Shown here: positions 17,223 to 23,892 of the stretch, piece by piece | How the letters are laid out: the number at the start of each line of letters is the position of its first letter | Numbering within the stretch: the first letter of the stretch is position 1 | Origin: Bacteroidetes bacterium UBA4414 | Lineage (GTDB): Bacteria; Bacteroidota; Bacteroidia; Chitinophagales; Chitinophagaceae | DNA: 64,000 nt | Direction: 5' to 3' | Assembly: GCA_002389765.1 (NCBI GenBank) | Contig: DGQM01000026.1 | Location: forward strand, 32,141 to 96,140 | Translations under genes and position numbers: made by a program | Notes under the pieces: generated by a model | Database searches by the model: none | Told to the model about the DNA's origin: nothing | The model's input: the letters and a program-made list of their open reading frames with translations, nothing else

Positions 17223-17687
17223 TTATTTTAGTTTATCCGCAATTTCCTGCAGCCTGTTGTGCGCCATATTGATGCCAAATGCAAATGGCATTTGCAACAT
17301 ACGGTCTCTCCACTCAGCCGTTTTATAAACAATGTGCATGGTAAGTTTGCTATTGTCTGCATCTATACTTTCAAACTCCAGAAACTCCAGTTGCACAGGG
17401 AATGGTGTGCCCTCCATCTGGAAGGTGCGGGTGATTTTTTCATTGGGCACTATCTCGTGCATCACCCCGTTGAAGTAGTGCTTATTGCCCTTCGGGTCGA
17501 TGGTTTCGAACCGATAGCCGCCATGTGCTTTATTTTCCAGCTTCAGTACATTGGTGCTCATCCACTCGGCCACTATATCCGCATCTGTATAGGCTTTGAA
17601 GAGTAGCTCCACAGGTAGCTCGAAAGTGCGGGTGACGGTTAACTCCTGCCTGCCGTCTTCGGCATGTATTTGTGTTTTCAGTTCCAT
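17223..17687 (-). CDS. SRPBCC/AHSA1-like protein
   Basis: A 154-residue START-like (SRPBCC) protein of the AHSA1 C-terminal type: LTVTRTFELPVELLFKAYTDADIVAEWM at the start, GGYRFETIDPKGNKHYFNGVMHEIVPNEKITRTFQMEG in the middle and a long C-terminal helix. The fold makes a hydrophobic ligand cavity. The ligand is unknown. The gene is 7 bases downstream of the ArsR gene. ArsR-AHSA1 pairs are a widely conserved arrangement in which the regulator controls the SRPBCC gene. Confidence 0.88.
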   Translation of the reverse strand: MELKTQIHAEDGRQELTVTRTFELPVELLFKAYTDADIVAEWMSTNVLKLENKAHGGYRFETIDPKGNKHYFNGVMHEIVPNEKITRTFQMEGTPFPVQLEFLEFESIDADNSKLTMHIVYKTAEWRDRMLQMPFAFGINMAHNRLQEIADKLK

Positions 17688-17694
17688 ATTGCGC

Positions 17695-18018
17695 TTAGTT
17701 TTTTGATTTGTGTTTTTTCATGATGCTCTCCAGCTTGTTGAACCTATCATCCCACATTTTTCGGAAGGGCTCTATAAAATCTGCTACCTCTTTCATCTTC
17801 TTGGCGTTGATGTAATAGTATATCTCGCGCCCTGTCTGCTCTTGTCGCAGCAGTTCGCATTCGGTCAATATCTGTATGTGTTTGGATATTGTCTGGCGGC
17901 TGGAGTCGAAGTTTTCGGCAATGGCAGTGGGTGTCATAGCCTGTAGTGCTACCAGTGTAAGGATGGCGCGGCGTGTAGGGTCGGCAATGGCCTGAAATAC
18001 ATCTCTTCTGAGTTCCAT
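17695..18018 (-). CDS. ArsR-family winged-helix repressor
   Basis: A 107-residue protein with the ArsR/HTH_5 signature RRDVFQAIADPTRRAILTLVALQAMTPTAIAENFDSSRQTISKHIQILTECELLRQEQTGREIYYYINAKKMKEVADFI. No CxC or other clear metal-binding cysteines are present, so it is probably a non-metal-sensing member, as usual for regulators of AHSA1 genes. It heads an operon with AHSA1, DoxX-like and YdeI-like genes on the minus strand. Two 19-bp direct repeats surround its promoter, one overlapping the -33/-7 spacer, which fits autoregulation. Confidence 0.9.
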   Translation of the reverse strand: MELRRDVFQAIADPTRRAILTLVALQAMTPTAIAENFDSSRQTISKHIQILTECELLRQEQTGREIYYYINAKKMKEVADFIEPFRKMWDDRFNKLESIMKKHKSKN

Positions 18019-18019
18019 A

Positions 18020-18069
18020 TATGCAGCTATTTGACTGCAAATATATATGCAGTTATTTGACTGCGCAAA
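18020..18069 (-). promoter_or_regulatory. Promoter and double operator of the arsR operon
   Basis: On the minus strand TTTG (18066-18069), a 20-base spacer and TATATTTG (18038-18045) match the Bacteroidota sigma-A promoter exactly. Two direct repeats on the plus strand, TATGCAGCTATTTGACTGC (18020-18038) and TATGCAGTTATTTGACTGC (18046-18064), are 26 bp apart. One fills the spacer and the other covers the start region. Each contains an imperfect inverted repeat GCAGT-n6-ACTGC. Confidence 0.72.
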
Positions 18070-18101
18070 ATTTATTTTGTTAATGGGTGAAAGAAATACG
18101 T

Positions 18102-18821
18102 TCAGGAAAGCTTTCGCTTTGCATCATAACGCCCGCGATAGATGTATAGGAGCAGGTCGAGCTTCCAGGGTTCTATATTAAGGGAGGACAAGGGATATTC
18201 CATCCTTCCGAGGCTACACTCAAATCTGAAGAATGGCTTACCTCCAACCGATATTTCCCCACCTGTCCGAGGGCTTGTTCTGTTATATGAAACAAATGCT
18301 ATTCTTTCATTTTGCACATCGCTCCAAGGCACAAACTCACCATTGCCACTTGTTATACCTTCATCATTCAGTTTAAACAGCATTTGCGAATCACTAAATA
18401 TTGAAGATGGGCTAATCACTGTTTCTTGCGACACAGATGCATCATCCTCAAATACCTGTTCTTCGTCAAAACGCTTAATCAGGCTCATCAGGCGTTCTTT
18501 TTGTTGTGCATTTGCAACGCCTATTTTATCATGAGAGCGCAACTTTAATACCATCGCCAATTCGGCACTGCGCTGCAACTGATGAATATCTGACACCCTA
18601 TCATAAGCCCACAAACGCCACTCGGTACGTCTCTTTTCTCCGTAGCGGAGCACCCAAAACACCCCACCTACAAACACTATCAATGCATACAACCCACTAC
18701 TGAATATATAGAGCATAGATGCTAGGACAATAGCCGACAAGAGCATCAGTACCATAGGTAAATATCCTCTGGCTTTCCATTTCAGGATAGCTTGCTGTAT
18801 AGTTACCGTTCTATTTGGCAT
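18102..18821 (-). CDS. Membrane protein, YcxB-like C-terminal region
   Basis: A 239-residue protein with two adjacent transmembrane helices near residues 20-60 (LPMVLMLLSAIVLASMLYIFSSGLYALIVFVGGVFWVL) and a cytoplasmic rest. The C-terminal half, with FKLNDEGITSGNGEFVPWSDVQNERIAFVSYN, resembles the YcxB/PH-like domain that follows such helix pairs. I cannot name the family with certainty and the function is unknown. Directly upstream of its ATG lie four 11-bp repeats, a motif that also occurs before the divergent gene at 19059. Confidence 0.7.
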   Translation of the reverse strand: MPNRTVTIQQAILKWKARGYLPMVLMLLSAIVLASMLYIFSSGLYALIVFVGGVFWVLRYGEKRRTEWRLWAYDRVSDIHQLQRSAELAMVLKLRSHDKIGVANAQQKERLMSLIKRFDEEQVFEDDASVSQETVISPSSIFSDSQMLFKLNDEGITSGNGEFVPWSDVQNERIAFVSYNRTSPRTGGEISVGGKPFFRFECSLGRMEYPLSSLNIEPWKLDLLLYIYRGRYDAKRKLS

Positions 18822-18825
18822 ACAA

Positions 18826-18869
18826 GAGATTAAAACGAGATTAAGACAGGATTAAAGCGGGGTTAAAAT
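18826..18869. repeat. Four 11-bp tandem repeats before the membrane gene
   Basis: GAGATTAAAAC, GAGATTAAGAC, AGGATTAAAGC and GGGGTTAAAAT follow each other without gap, a period of 11 bp or about one helical turn. They end 5 bases from the minus-strand ATG. This suits a cooperative DNA-binding protein or a leader-RNA-binding protein. Confidence 0.6.
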
Positions 18870-18996
18870 TTCAGTACACAATTATACGACAATCCCACAT
18901 TATGCAAACAAGCATATTTGCCATGCCTTACCCGATAAGCATTTCGGGCTGCAACGCCCTGCATTACCCTGTGATTTTCAAGAATTTAGTCATGCT

Positions 18997-19019
18997 GAGA
19001 TTAAAATCTTTTAATCCCC
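18997..19019. promoter_or_regulatory. Inverted copy of the GRGATTAAAA motif
   Basis: GAGATTAAAAT (18997-19007) is followed by TTTTAATCCCC (19009-19019), an inverted pair of the same unit found four times at 18826-18869. It lies 40 bases before the plus-strand gene at 19059. Both divergent genes therefore carry the motif. Confidence 0.5.
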
Positions 19020-19058
19020 AAAAAACATTGAATTCTTAGGGTCTTGTTATTTTTAATC

Positions 19059-19568
19059 ATGCCTTACGTTCTACTCATGTTTCTCTTAGCTTCTGCTACG
19101 TGCTTCGGACACGAGGTGCAAAGCGATTCCGTAACAAACGCATTGATTGCGATTCCTAAAAACACGTTGACAATAGCAGACAATAGCGGCAAAGAGTTGC
19201 ATTTGCCATACCCCTATGATGAATCTAAAAAGCTAACCCTGAACCTATCAAGAAAAACAGTAAAACTGATTAATGATAACGAACAGGTGTTTGCAGAAGG
19301 CCAATACACAGAACCTAAAGGACAAAATAACGGACTATACCCTACCGGCCACTGGCGCTACTACTATAGCAACGGCACCGTAAAACGCGAAGGCGACTAT
19401 ATGCTTGTACCATATACATGGGTAGATACACTGATTGTAACAGACCCCATAACCGGCAAAGAAGAAACACAACTAAAAACAGTCATCAAATACACATCTA
19501 TAAAAACAGGCGACTGGCAATACTACAATGCCGATGGCAAGCCATCGCACACTACACACTTCGACTAG
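19059..19568 (+). CDS. Secreted MORN-like protein
   Basis: A 169-residue protein with signal peptide PYVLLMFLLASATCFG. Its second half has two units of the type TGHWRYYYSNGTVKREGDY and KTGDWQYYNADGKPSHTTHF. These MORN-like repeats occur in the YwqK-type antitoxin or cell-surface proteins of Bacteroidota (W-x-Y-Y-x-x-G-x-x). It is probably periplasmic or outer-membrane associated and small, with no enzymatic motif. The ATG at 19059 is preferred. An in-frame TTG at 19044 is not needed for the signal peptide. A terminator hairpin follows. Confidence 0.75.
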   Translation: MPYVLLMFLLASATCFGHEVQSDSVTNALIAIPKNTLTIADNSGKELHLPYPYDESKKLTLNLSRKTVKLINDNEQVFAEGQYTEPKGQNNGLYPTGHWRYYYSNGTVKREGDYMLVPYTWVDTLIVTDPITGKEETQLKTVIKYTSIKTGDWQYYNADGKPSHTTHFD

Positions 19569-19638
19569 TCATTAATACAGCATAATGTATCATAGAAAGA
19601 AAGGTTTTTAAAAGGTAATTAAGCTAATCATTACATAA

Positions 19639-19669
19639 ATAAATCCCCCGCACAAGGCAGGGGATTTAT
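19639..19669. terminator. Convergent terminator hairpin
   Basis: Perfect 10-bp arms, ATAAATCCCC and GGGGATTTAT, with an 11-base loop. On the plus strand CTTTTATAAC follows. The hairpin lies between convergent genes and can serve both. Confidence 0.7.
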
Positions 19670-19695
19670 CTTTTATAACTATTAAAACATTCTGT

Positions 19696-21369
19696 TTAGT
19701 TGACCACCAACGTGGCGTGCGATGTTGTAGTGCCTGTGGTAAAGCGCACCACATACACGCCCTTCGCAGCGTCTTTCATATCAAACTGCAGCGTAGTGCC
19801 CGCAATGTATGTTTTGCGTTGCAGAATGCGTCCGTTTACATCTATCACCACAGCCTCGCCCGCTTGCATACCTGCTGGTATATCTATTGCAAATACGCCA
19901 TTGTTAGGATTAGGATATATACGCAGTTGCGATGCATGCTGCATTGCGGCTATACTACTAGGCACGGTGAGTGTATCGCATGCCCACTCAGAAAAGAAGG
20001 GCTGCTGCCAGCAACGCGAGCGCACACATAGCACATAAGTGGTATCAGCTGCCAGTCCGCTGATGATAGCCTGGGTATTATTTGCCGGTATGCCTCCGGA
20101 TGGTTTTGGAGATGTTATTGTCCTTACATTATACTCGTACTCTCTGATGCCGGAAACGGCAGTCCATTTTCCGGTAGCTTGTCCGGGAGATGTTATTTTC
20201 CACTCTGTCAAAACAGGTGCCATACATGACGGTGGTGGTGTTACAGCCTGGCAGCCCGATGCACTTGTAAGTATTGGTTGGTATGATATAGTACCTAAAG
20301 CTACGCTGTCGTTATGATCACGAATAAAAGAATCTATATGCGCGATAGCAGTATCGCCCCACCAGTTGCTGGTTGCCTGAAAATCGACCGTACTGTTTTC
20401 TCTGAAATTATAAATCACATTATTCGTCAGGCAGTTGTTGCTGATGACCATGCTTGACGGATTGGGCAGATTAAAACTGTTCTGATTGTGGTAAATACCA
20501 TAATTGTTGTATGCAATGGTATTATTGGTAACAGATGCCGTCATAACATCGGATAACCACAAAGCAATATCATTGTAGATAAATAAATTGTTGGATACGG
20601 GCGTGTATATAGTACCTGCCACTACTGCCAATGCCATGCTGCTGTTTCCTTTAAAATTATTGAACCGAAGCCCTCTTACATTGCCTCCCTGCAACGAAAC
20701 GCCTGTACCGTTGTAGAAGAAGTTATTGTTTGTCGTCACCATACCATTGTTGCTGCTTTGTGCAAAATAGCCAAGCACATTGTAGCTAATATCATTCTCG
20801 GATAGCAAGCCCGGTATCGGTGTGTTTTGAGAATCCCATACACCTTTTTCATTTTCTGTTATCAGGCATTTGTTTACCACATTGTAGCAATTGGTAGGCA
20901 ACGATGGTGTGGTGAGGTATATAGCCGCATTGCTGCAATACCTGATTACAGAATTGTACACCAATGTACTGGTACCTGCATTGTATATACCGGTAGCCGC
21001 ATACTCTATTTTGCAATATTTAAAACGGCTGGTATCGTTGCGCGCTTTTATTCTGAAAGACAAACCCGGCCAGGGATTAAGTGGCGGATTAACACTATTG
21101 GAAGTAAAGGTGATACTGTCTGTTATAGTACCTTCGGCTATCAGCTTGCCGTCTATGTAAAAGGGTGTGGTGCTATCTACCTTTACCACTACACCTGGCT
21201 GTATGGTGAGTGTAATACCGGAATCGACAGAGAGGCCTCCTTTAACAATGTAAGGGCTATTAGCAAGTGTCCATGTAGTATTGGATGCAATGATACCGCT
21301 AACAATCGTTGCCGCACTGGCCATCATTATGCTGCTAAACAATAGTAATAATGTTAAGGCTCTCTTCAT
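19696..21369 (-). CDS. Right-handed beta-helix T9SS cargo with FN3-like domain
   Basis: A 557-residue secreted protein with signal peptide RALTLLLLFSSIMMASAA. Residues 25-370 show beta-helix repeats (GVVVKVDS, IYNAGTSTLVYNSVIRYCSNAAIYL, NNTIAYNNYGIYHN), as in pectate-lyase-like or NosD/PbH1 proteins. Residues 380-465 form a fibronectin-III-like domain (APVLTEWKITSPGQATGKWTAVSGIREYEYNVRT, ending CDTLTVPS). The last 80 residues are a type IX sorting domain (LRIYPNPNNGVFAI, DVNGRIL, GVYVVRFTTG). It is probably a carbohydrate-binding or -cleaving surface protein. No catalytic residues are certain. Confidence 0.83.
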   Translation of the reverse strand: MKRALTLLLLFSSIMMASAATIVSGIIASNTTWTLANSPYIVKGGLSVDSGITLTIQPGVVVKVDSTTPFYIDGKLIAEGTITDSITFTSNSVNPPLNPWPGLSFRIKARNDTSRFKYCKIEYAATGIYNAGTSTLVYNSVIRYCSNAAIYLTTPSLPTNCYNVVNKCLITENEKGVWDSQNTPIPGLLSENDISYNVLGYFAQSSNNGMVTTNNNFFYNGTGVSLQGGNVRGLRFNNFKGNSSMALAVVAGTIYTPVSNNLFIYNDIALWLSDVMTASVTNNTIAYNNYGIYHNQNSFNLPNPSSMVISNNCLTNNVIYNFRENSTVDFQATSNWWGDTAIAHIDSFIRDHNDSVALGTISYQPILTSASGCQAVTPPPSCMAPVLTEWKITSPGQATGKWTAVSGIREYEYNVRTITSPKPSGGIPANNTQAIISGLAADTTYVLCVRSRCWQQPFFSEWACDTLTVPSSIAAMQHASQLRIYPNPNNGVFAIDIPAGMQAGEAVVIDVNGRILQRKTYIAGTTLQFDMKDAAKGVYVVRFTTGTTTSHATLVVN

Positions 21370-21501
21370 AGGAACATACTGTTAATATAGTTGTACTGAA
21401 TATACATCTATTTAATGGCAAATACATAAAAATGCAAAATTTACTTATTGCCTATTAATAATACAGCCTTGTTATCTATCCTGCATCAAACCCGTTAATG
21501 C

Positions 21502-22074
21502 CTAATACCTGATACCTACTGATGCAACAAATATAAAAGCTGAATTGTACCATACAGCCATCTTTTGTAGTGTTGCAGGATCGTAGCGATTGGTGGTGTA
21601 GTTGTTGCTCATCATCTTGAGCGATGCATATATACCTGTGCCGCGTGGTGCCAGCCTGCGCAGATAGCCTACACCCAAACCTAGCAGCATACCATTGTTA
21701 TGTTTGTTGCTGAATACATCGTAGGCATTGGTGCGGTAGTAGCGCATATCGGCTTTGTAGAAATTCATACCAACATCCAGCAGGGTAAAGAACTGATTGT
21801 TTTTAGCAGGGCGCATGTTGAGGTGTACATCTGCAAACACACCGGGGATGAATTTTGCATTATTAATATCATTAGGCGAAAACACATAGCCCTGCGCACC
21901 TATACCTACACCCAGGCGCTTGGCCAGTTTATAATTGTACGTGGCAGATGCACCGGGGTGCGGTCCGTTGAGCACAATGCCCAAGTCGGCATAGGCGGTG
22001 TGCTTTTGTGCAGTAGCGGTTAATGATGTAATGCAGCAAACCGCTGCGATGATTTGTGTATATAGGTGCTTCAT
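21502..22074 (-). CDS. Outer-membrane beta-barrel protein
   Basis: A 190-residue protein with signal peptide LYTQIIAAVCCITSLTATAQ. After cleavage it is built of alternating amphipathic strands with aromatic girdle residues (LGIVLNGPHPGASATYNYKLAKRLGVGIGAQGYVF, VFADVHLNMRPAKNNQFFTLLDVGMNFYKADMRYY, MLLGLGVGYLRRL) and ends in FIFVASVGIRY, a C-terminal aromatic as expected for barrels assembled by BamA. An eight-stranded OmpW/OmpA-like barrel fits the size. The cargo is unknown. It is divergent from the MBL-fold gene. Confidence 0.82.
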   Translation of the reverse strand: MKHLYTQIIAAVCCITSLTATAQKHTAYADLGIVLNGPHPGASATYNYKLAKRLGVGIGAQGYVFSPNDINNAKFIPGVFADVHLNMRPAKNNQFFTLLDVGMNFYKADMRYYRTNAYDVFSNKHNNGMLLGLGVGYLRRLAPRGTGIYASLKMMSNNYTTNRYDPATLQKMAVWYNSAFIFVASVGIRY

Positions 22075-22175
22075 CTTTTATAGATAATATGCGGGCAAAG
22101 ATAAACAAAGCCTGCAACTGCACTACCCTGCCCTATGGCTATGTGTGTACAATATCGTTACTTTGCAACCTCTTT

Positions 22176-22988
22176 ATGGCACTGTACACGGCATCTATCA
22201 ATTCGGGCAGCAATGGCAACTGCTACTACATCGGCAACGGGCAGGATGCCTTGTTGGTAGATGCGGGCCTCTCTTGCAGAGAGACGGAGATACGGATGAA
22301 TAAGATGGGGCTGAACATCAGCAAAGTGCGCGCCATCTTTATAACACACGAGCATACAGACCATATAAAAGGTGCGCAGCTCCTTTCGAGCCGCTACAAG
22401 ATACCTGTGTACCTGAACCACAAGACACACTATAGCAGCCACCTGAAGTTTAAGCCCGAACTATACCGCCGCATAGAGCATGGCGAGGTGATAGACATAA
22501 ACGGCATCCGTGTAACGGGCTTCAGCAAGCTGCACGATGCGGTAGATCCGTTTAGCTTTATTGCTACGTACAATGATATAACTGTTGGTGTATTTACCGA
22601 TATAGGTGCGGTGTGCGATAACCTGACAAACCACATGCGCCAATGCCATGCCGCCTATCTGGAGGCTAACTATGACGAGGAGATGCTGGAGAACGGACGC
22701 TACCCGCAACACCTGAAAGACCGCATACGCAGCGGCTACGGACACTTATCTAACAAGCAGGCGCTCGACTTCTTTCTGGCACACAAGCCGCAGTACATGA
22801 CGCACCTTTTTCTATCTCACCTGAGCAGAGATAACAACAACCCCGAACTGGCGCTCAACCTATTCCGCCAACATGCCGGCGATGTGCAGGTACACGTAGC
22901 ATCGCGCTACGCCCACAGCGATATATTTCATATTACCACCGATGCCACTGCCGCTCCTATTGGCGCGAAGCAGGGGGTGTTGTGGTAG
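22176..22988 (+). CDS. MBL-fold metallo-hydrolase, WalJ/YycJ-like
   Basis: A 270-residue protein. The N-terminus MALYTASINSGSNGNCYYIGNGQDALLVDAGLSC and the metal motif ITHEHTDHIKG (HxHxDH), with later YLEANYDEEML, RIRSGYGHLSNKQALDF and THLFLSHLSRDNN, agree with the YycJ/WalJ and related exonuclease branch of the metallo-beta-lactamase fold. WalJ has been linked to DNA repair and to coordinating cell-wall metabolism with division. The reaction is probably phosphodiester hydrolysis with two zinc ions. I used the ATG at 22176, because the upstream 40 codons belong to the intergenic region of the divergent barrel gene. Confidence 0.88.
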   Translation: MALYTASINSGSNGNCYYIGNGQDALLVDAGLSCRETEIRMNKMGLNISKVRAIFITHEHTDHIKGAQLLSSRYKIPVYLNHKTHYSSHLKFKPELYRRIEHGEVIDINGIRVTGFSKLHDAVDPFSFIATYNDITVGVFTDIGAVCDNLTNHMRQCHAAYLEANYDEEMLENGRYPQHLKDRIRSGYGHLSNKQALDFFLAHKPQYMTHLFLSHLSRDNNNPELALNLFRQHAGDVQVHVASRYAHSDIFHITTDATAAPIGAKQGVLW

Positions 22989-23009
22989 TGGGCACAATAT
23001 GTATATTTG
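22980..23009 (+). promoter_or_regulatory. Promoter upstream of the gene at 23028
   Basis: TTG (22980-22982), a 19-base spacer and TATATTTG (23002-23009) fit the Bacteroidota consensus. The expected start is near 23016, giving a short leader before the ATG at 23028. The -33 box lies in the last codons of the MBL gene. Confidence 0.6.
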
Positions 23010-23027
23010 GGTAAATAACCCGAACTT

Positions 23028-23588
23028 ATGAACATCCTCGACAGCATAAAATTCCACTACGACAAGAGAAAGCACGCAAGAGTAATCCGCCAAGTAGCTA
23101 AAGAACATACAGAAAAAAGCGACGGCTATATTGTAGCATACTCCAAAGACTTCATCATACTACAGGAAACAAATGACTTCAGCCTTTTAGGATATGTTGT
23201 TTTGCCGATAGCACAGATTACAGAATTAAGATTCAACGCCTCAGATAAGTATTATGATAAAATAATGACTTGGGAAAAGCAAGCTGATAAAGTTTCGCTA
23301 CCTTATGATATTGACCTGACCAATTGGGACACAATCTTCAAATCTATCAGAGGCTATAAACTGAATGTAATTGTAGAATGTGAAGATCCTGAAAATGAGG
23401 CATTCACCATAGGGCCTATAGTACGGATTACAAAGAACAAGGTATACATATCTTATTTTGATGCACAAGGATATATTGATGAAGACCCTATACCAGTTAA
23501 ATATGCAGACATCAGCATAGTAACATTTGACGACAGGTATGCAAACGTATTTGGCAAATACACGAGGTATAAAAAGAAGAAGAAATAA
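23028..23588 (+). CDS. Unknown cytoplasmic protein
   Basis: A 186-residue protein I cannot place in a family. The N-terminus is helical and basic (DSIKFHYDKRKHARVIRQVAKEH). Then come beta strands KSDGYIVAYSKDFIILQETNDFSLLGYVVLPIAQITEL, resembling the opening of small PH-like or Sm-like folds, and two further beta blocks (NVIVECEDPENEAFTIGPIVRI and KVYISYFDAQGYIDEDPIPVKYADISIVTFDDRYANVFGKY). The last block ends in a lysine run. No signal peptide or membrane helix is present. It has its own promoter. A KOW-type reading frame follows directly in another frame. Confidence 0.72.
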   Translation: MNILDSIKFHYDKRKHARVIRQVAKEHTEKSDGYIVAYSKDFIILQETNDFSLLGYVVLPIAQITELRFNASDKYYDKIMTWEKQADKVSLPYDIDLTNWDTIFKSIRGYKLNVIVECEDPENEAFTIGPIVRITKNKVYISYFDAQGYIDEDPIPVKYADISIVTFDDRYANVFGKYTRYKKKKK

Positions 23589-23596
23589 CCTACTGA

Positions 23597-23788
23597 TATA
23601 AGGACCCAACAAAACTAAAAGACGGCAGCTATTGCAAAGTAATAGCAGGTACACACAAAGGCAAAGAAGGCTATGTGCAGGACGTTAACACCAGCAAAAC
23701 AGGCGCCATCACCATTACCATATTACAAAAGAACGGTGTGCGCTTTAAAACACTGGCTAAGAGTGTAGAGGTGGTGAAGGAGGAGTAA
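23597..23788 (+). pseudogene. KOW-motif reading frame without start codon
   Basis: Between the TGA at 23594 and the TAA at 23786 an open frame encodes about 62 residues. It contains KLKDGSYCKVIAGTHKGKEG and YVQDVNTSKTGAITITILQK, then VRFKTLAKSVEVVKEE, clear KOW-domain features (beta hairpin with a central Gly) as in NusG-like or ribosomal L24 proteins. No ATG, GTG or TTG precedes the domain in frame. It may be a remnant, a product that begins at a rare codon, or the result of a frameshift from the gene before it. Confidence 0.5.
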
Positions 23789-23892
23789 GATAAAATCTAA
23801 CTGCAGATTACACTAGGTTATACACTACATTCATCTGCAGCGTACTATTATCGCAAATATTCTTCTTATGCAATAACAAACAGCCAGATAAG

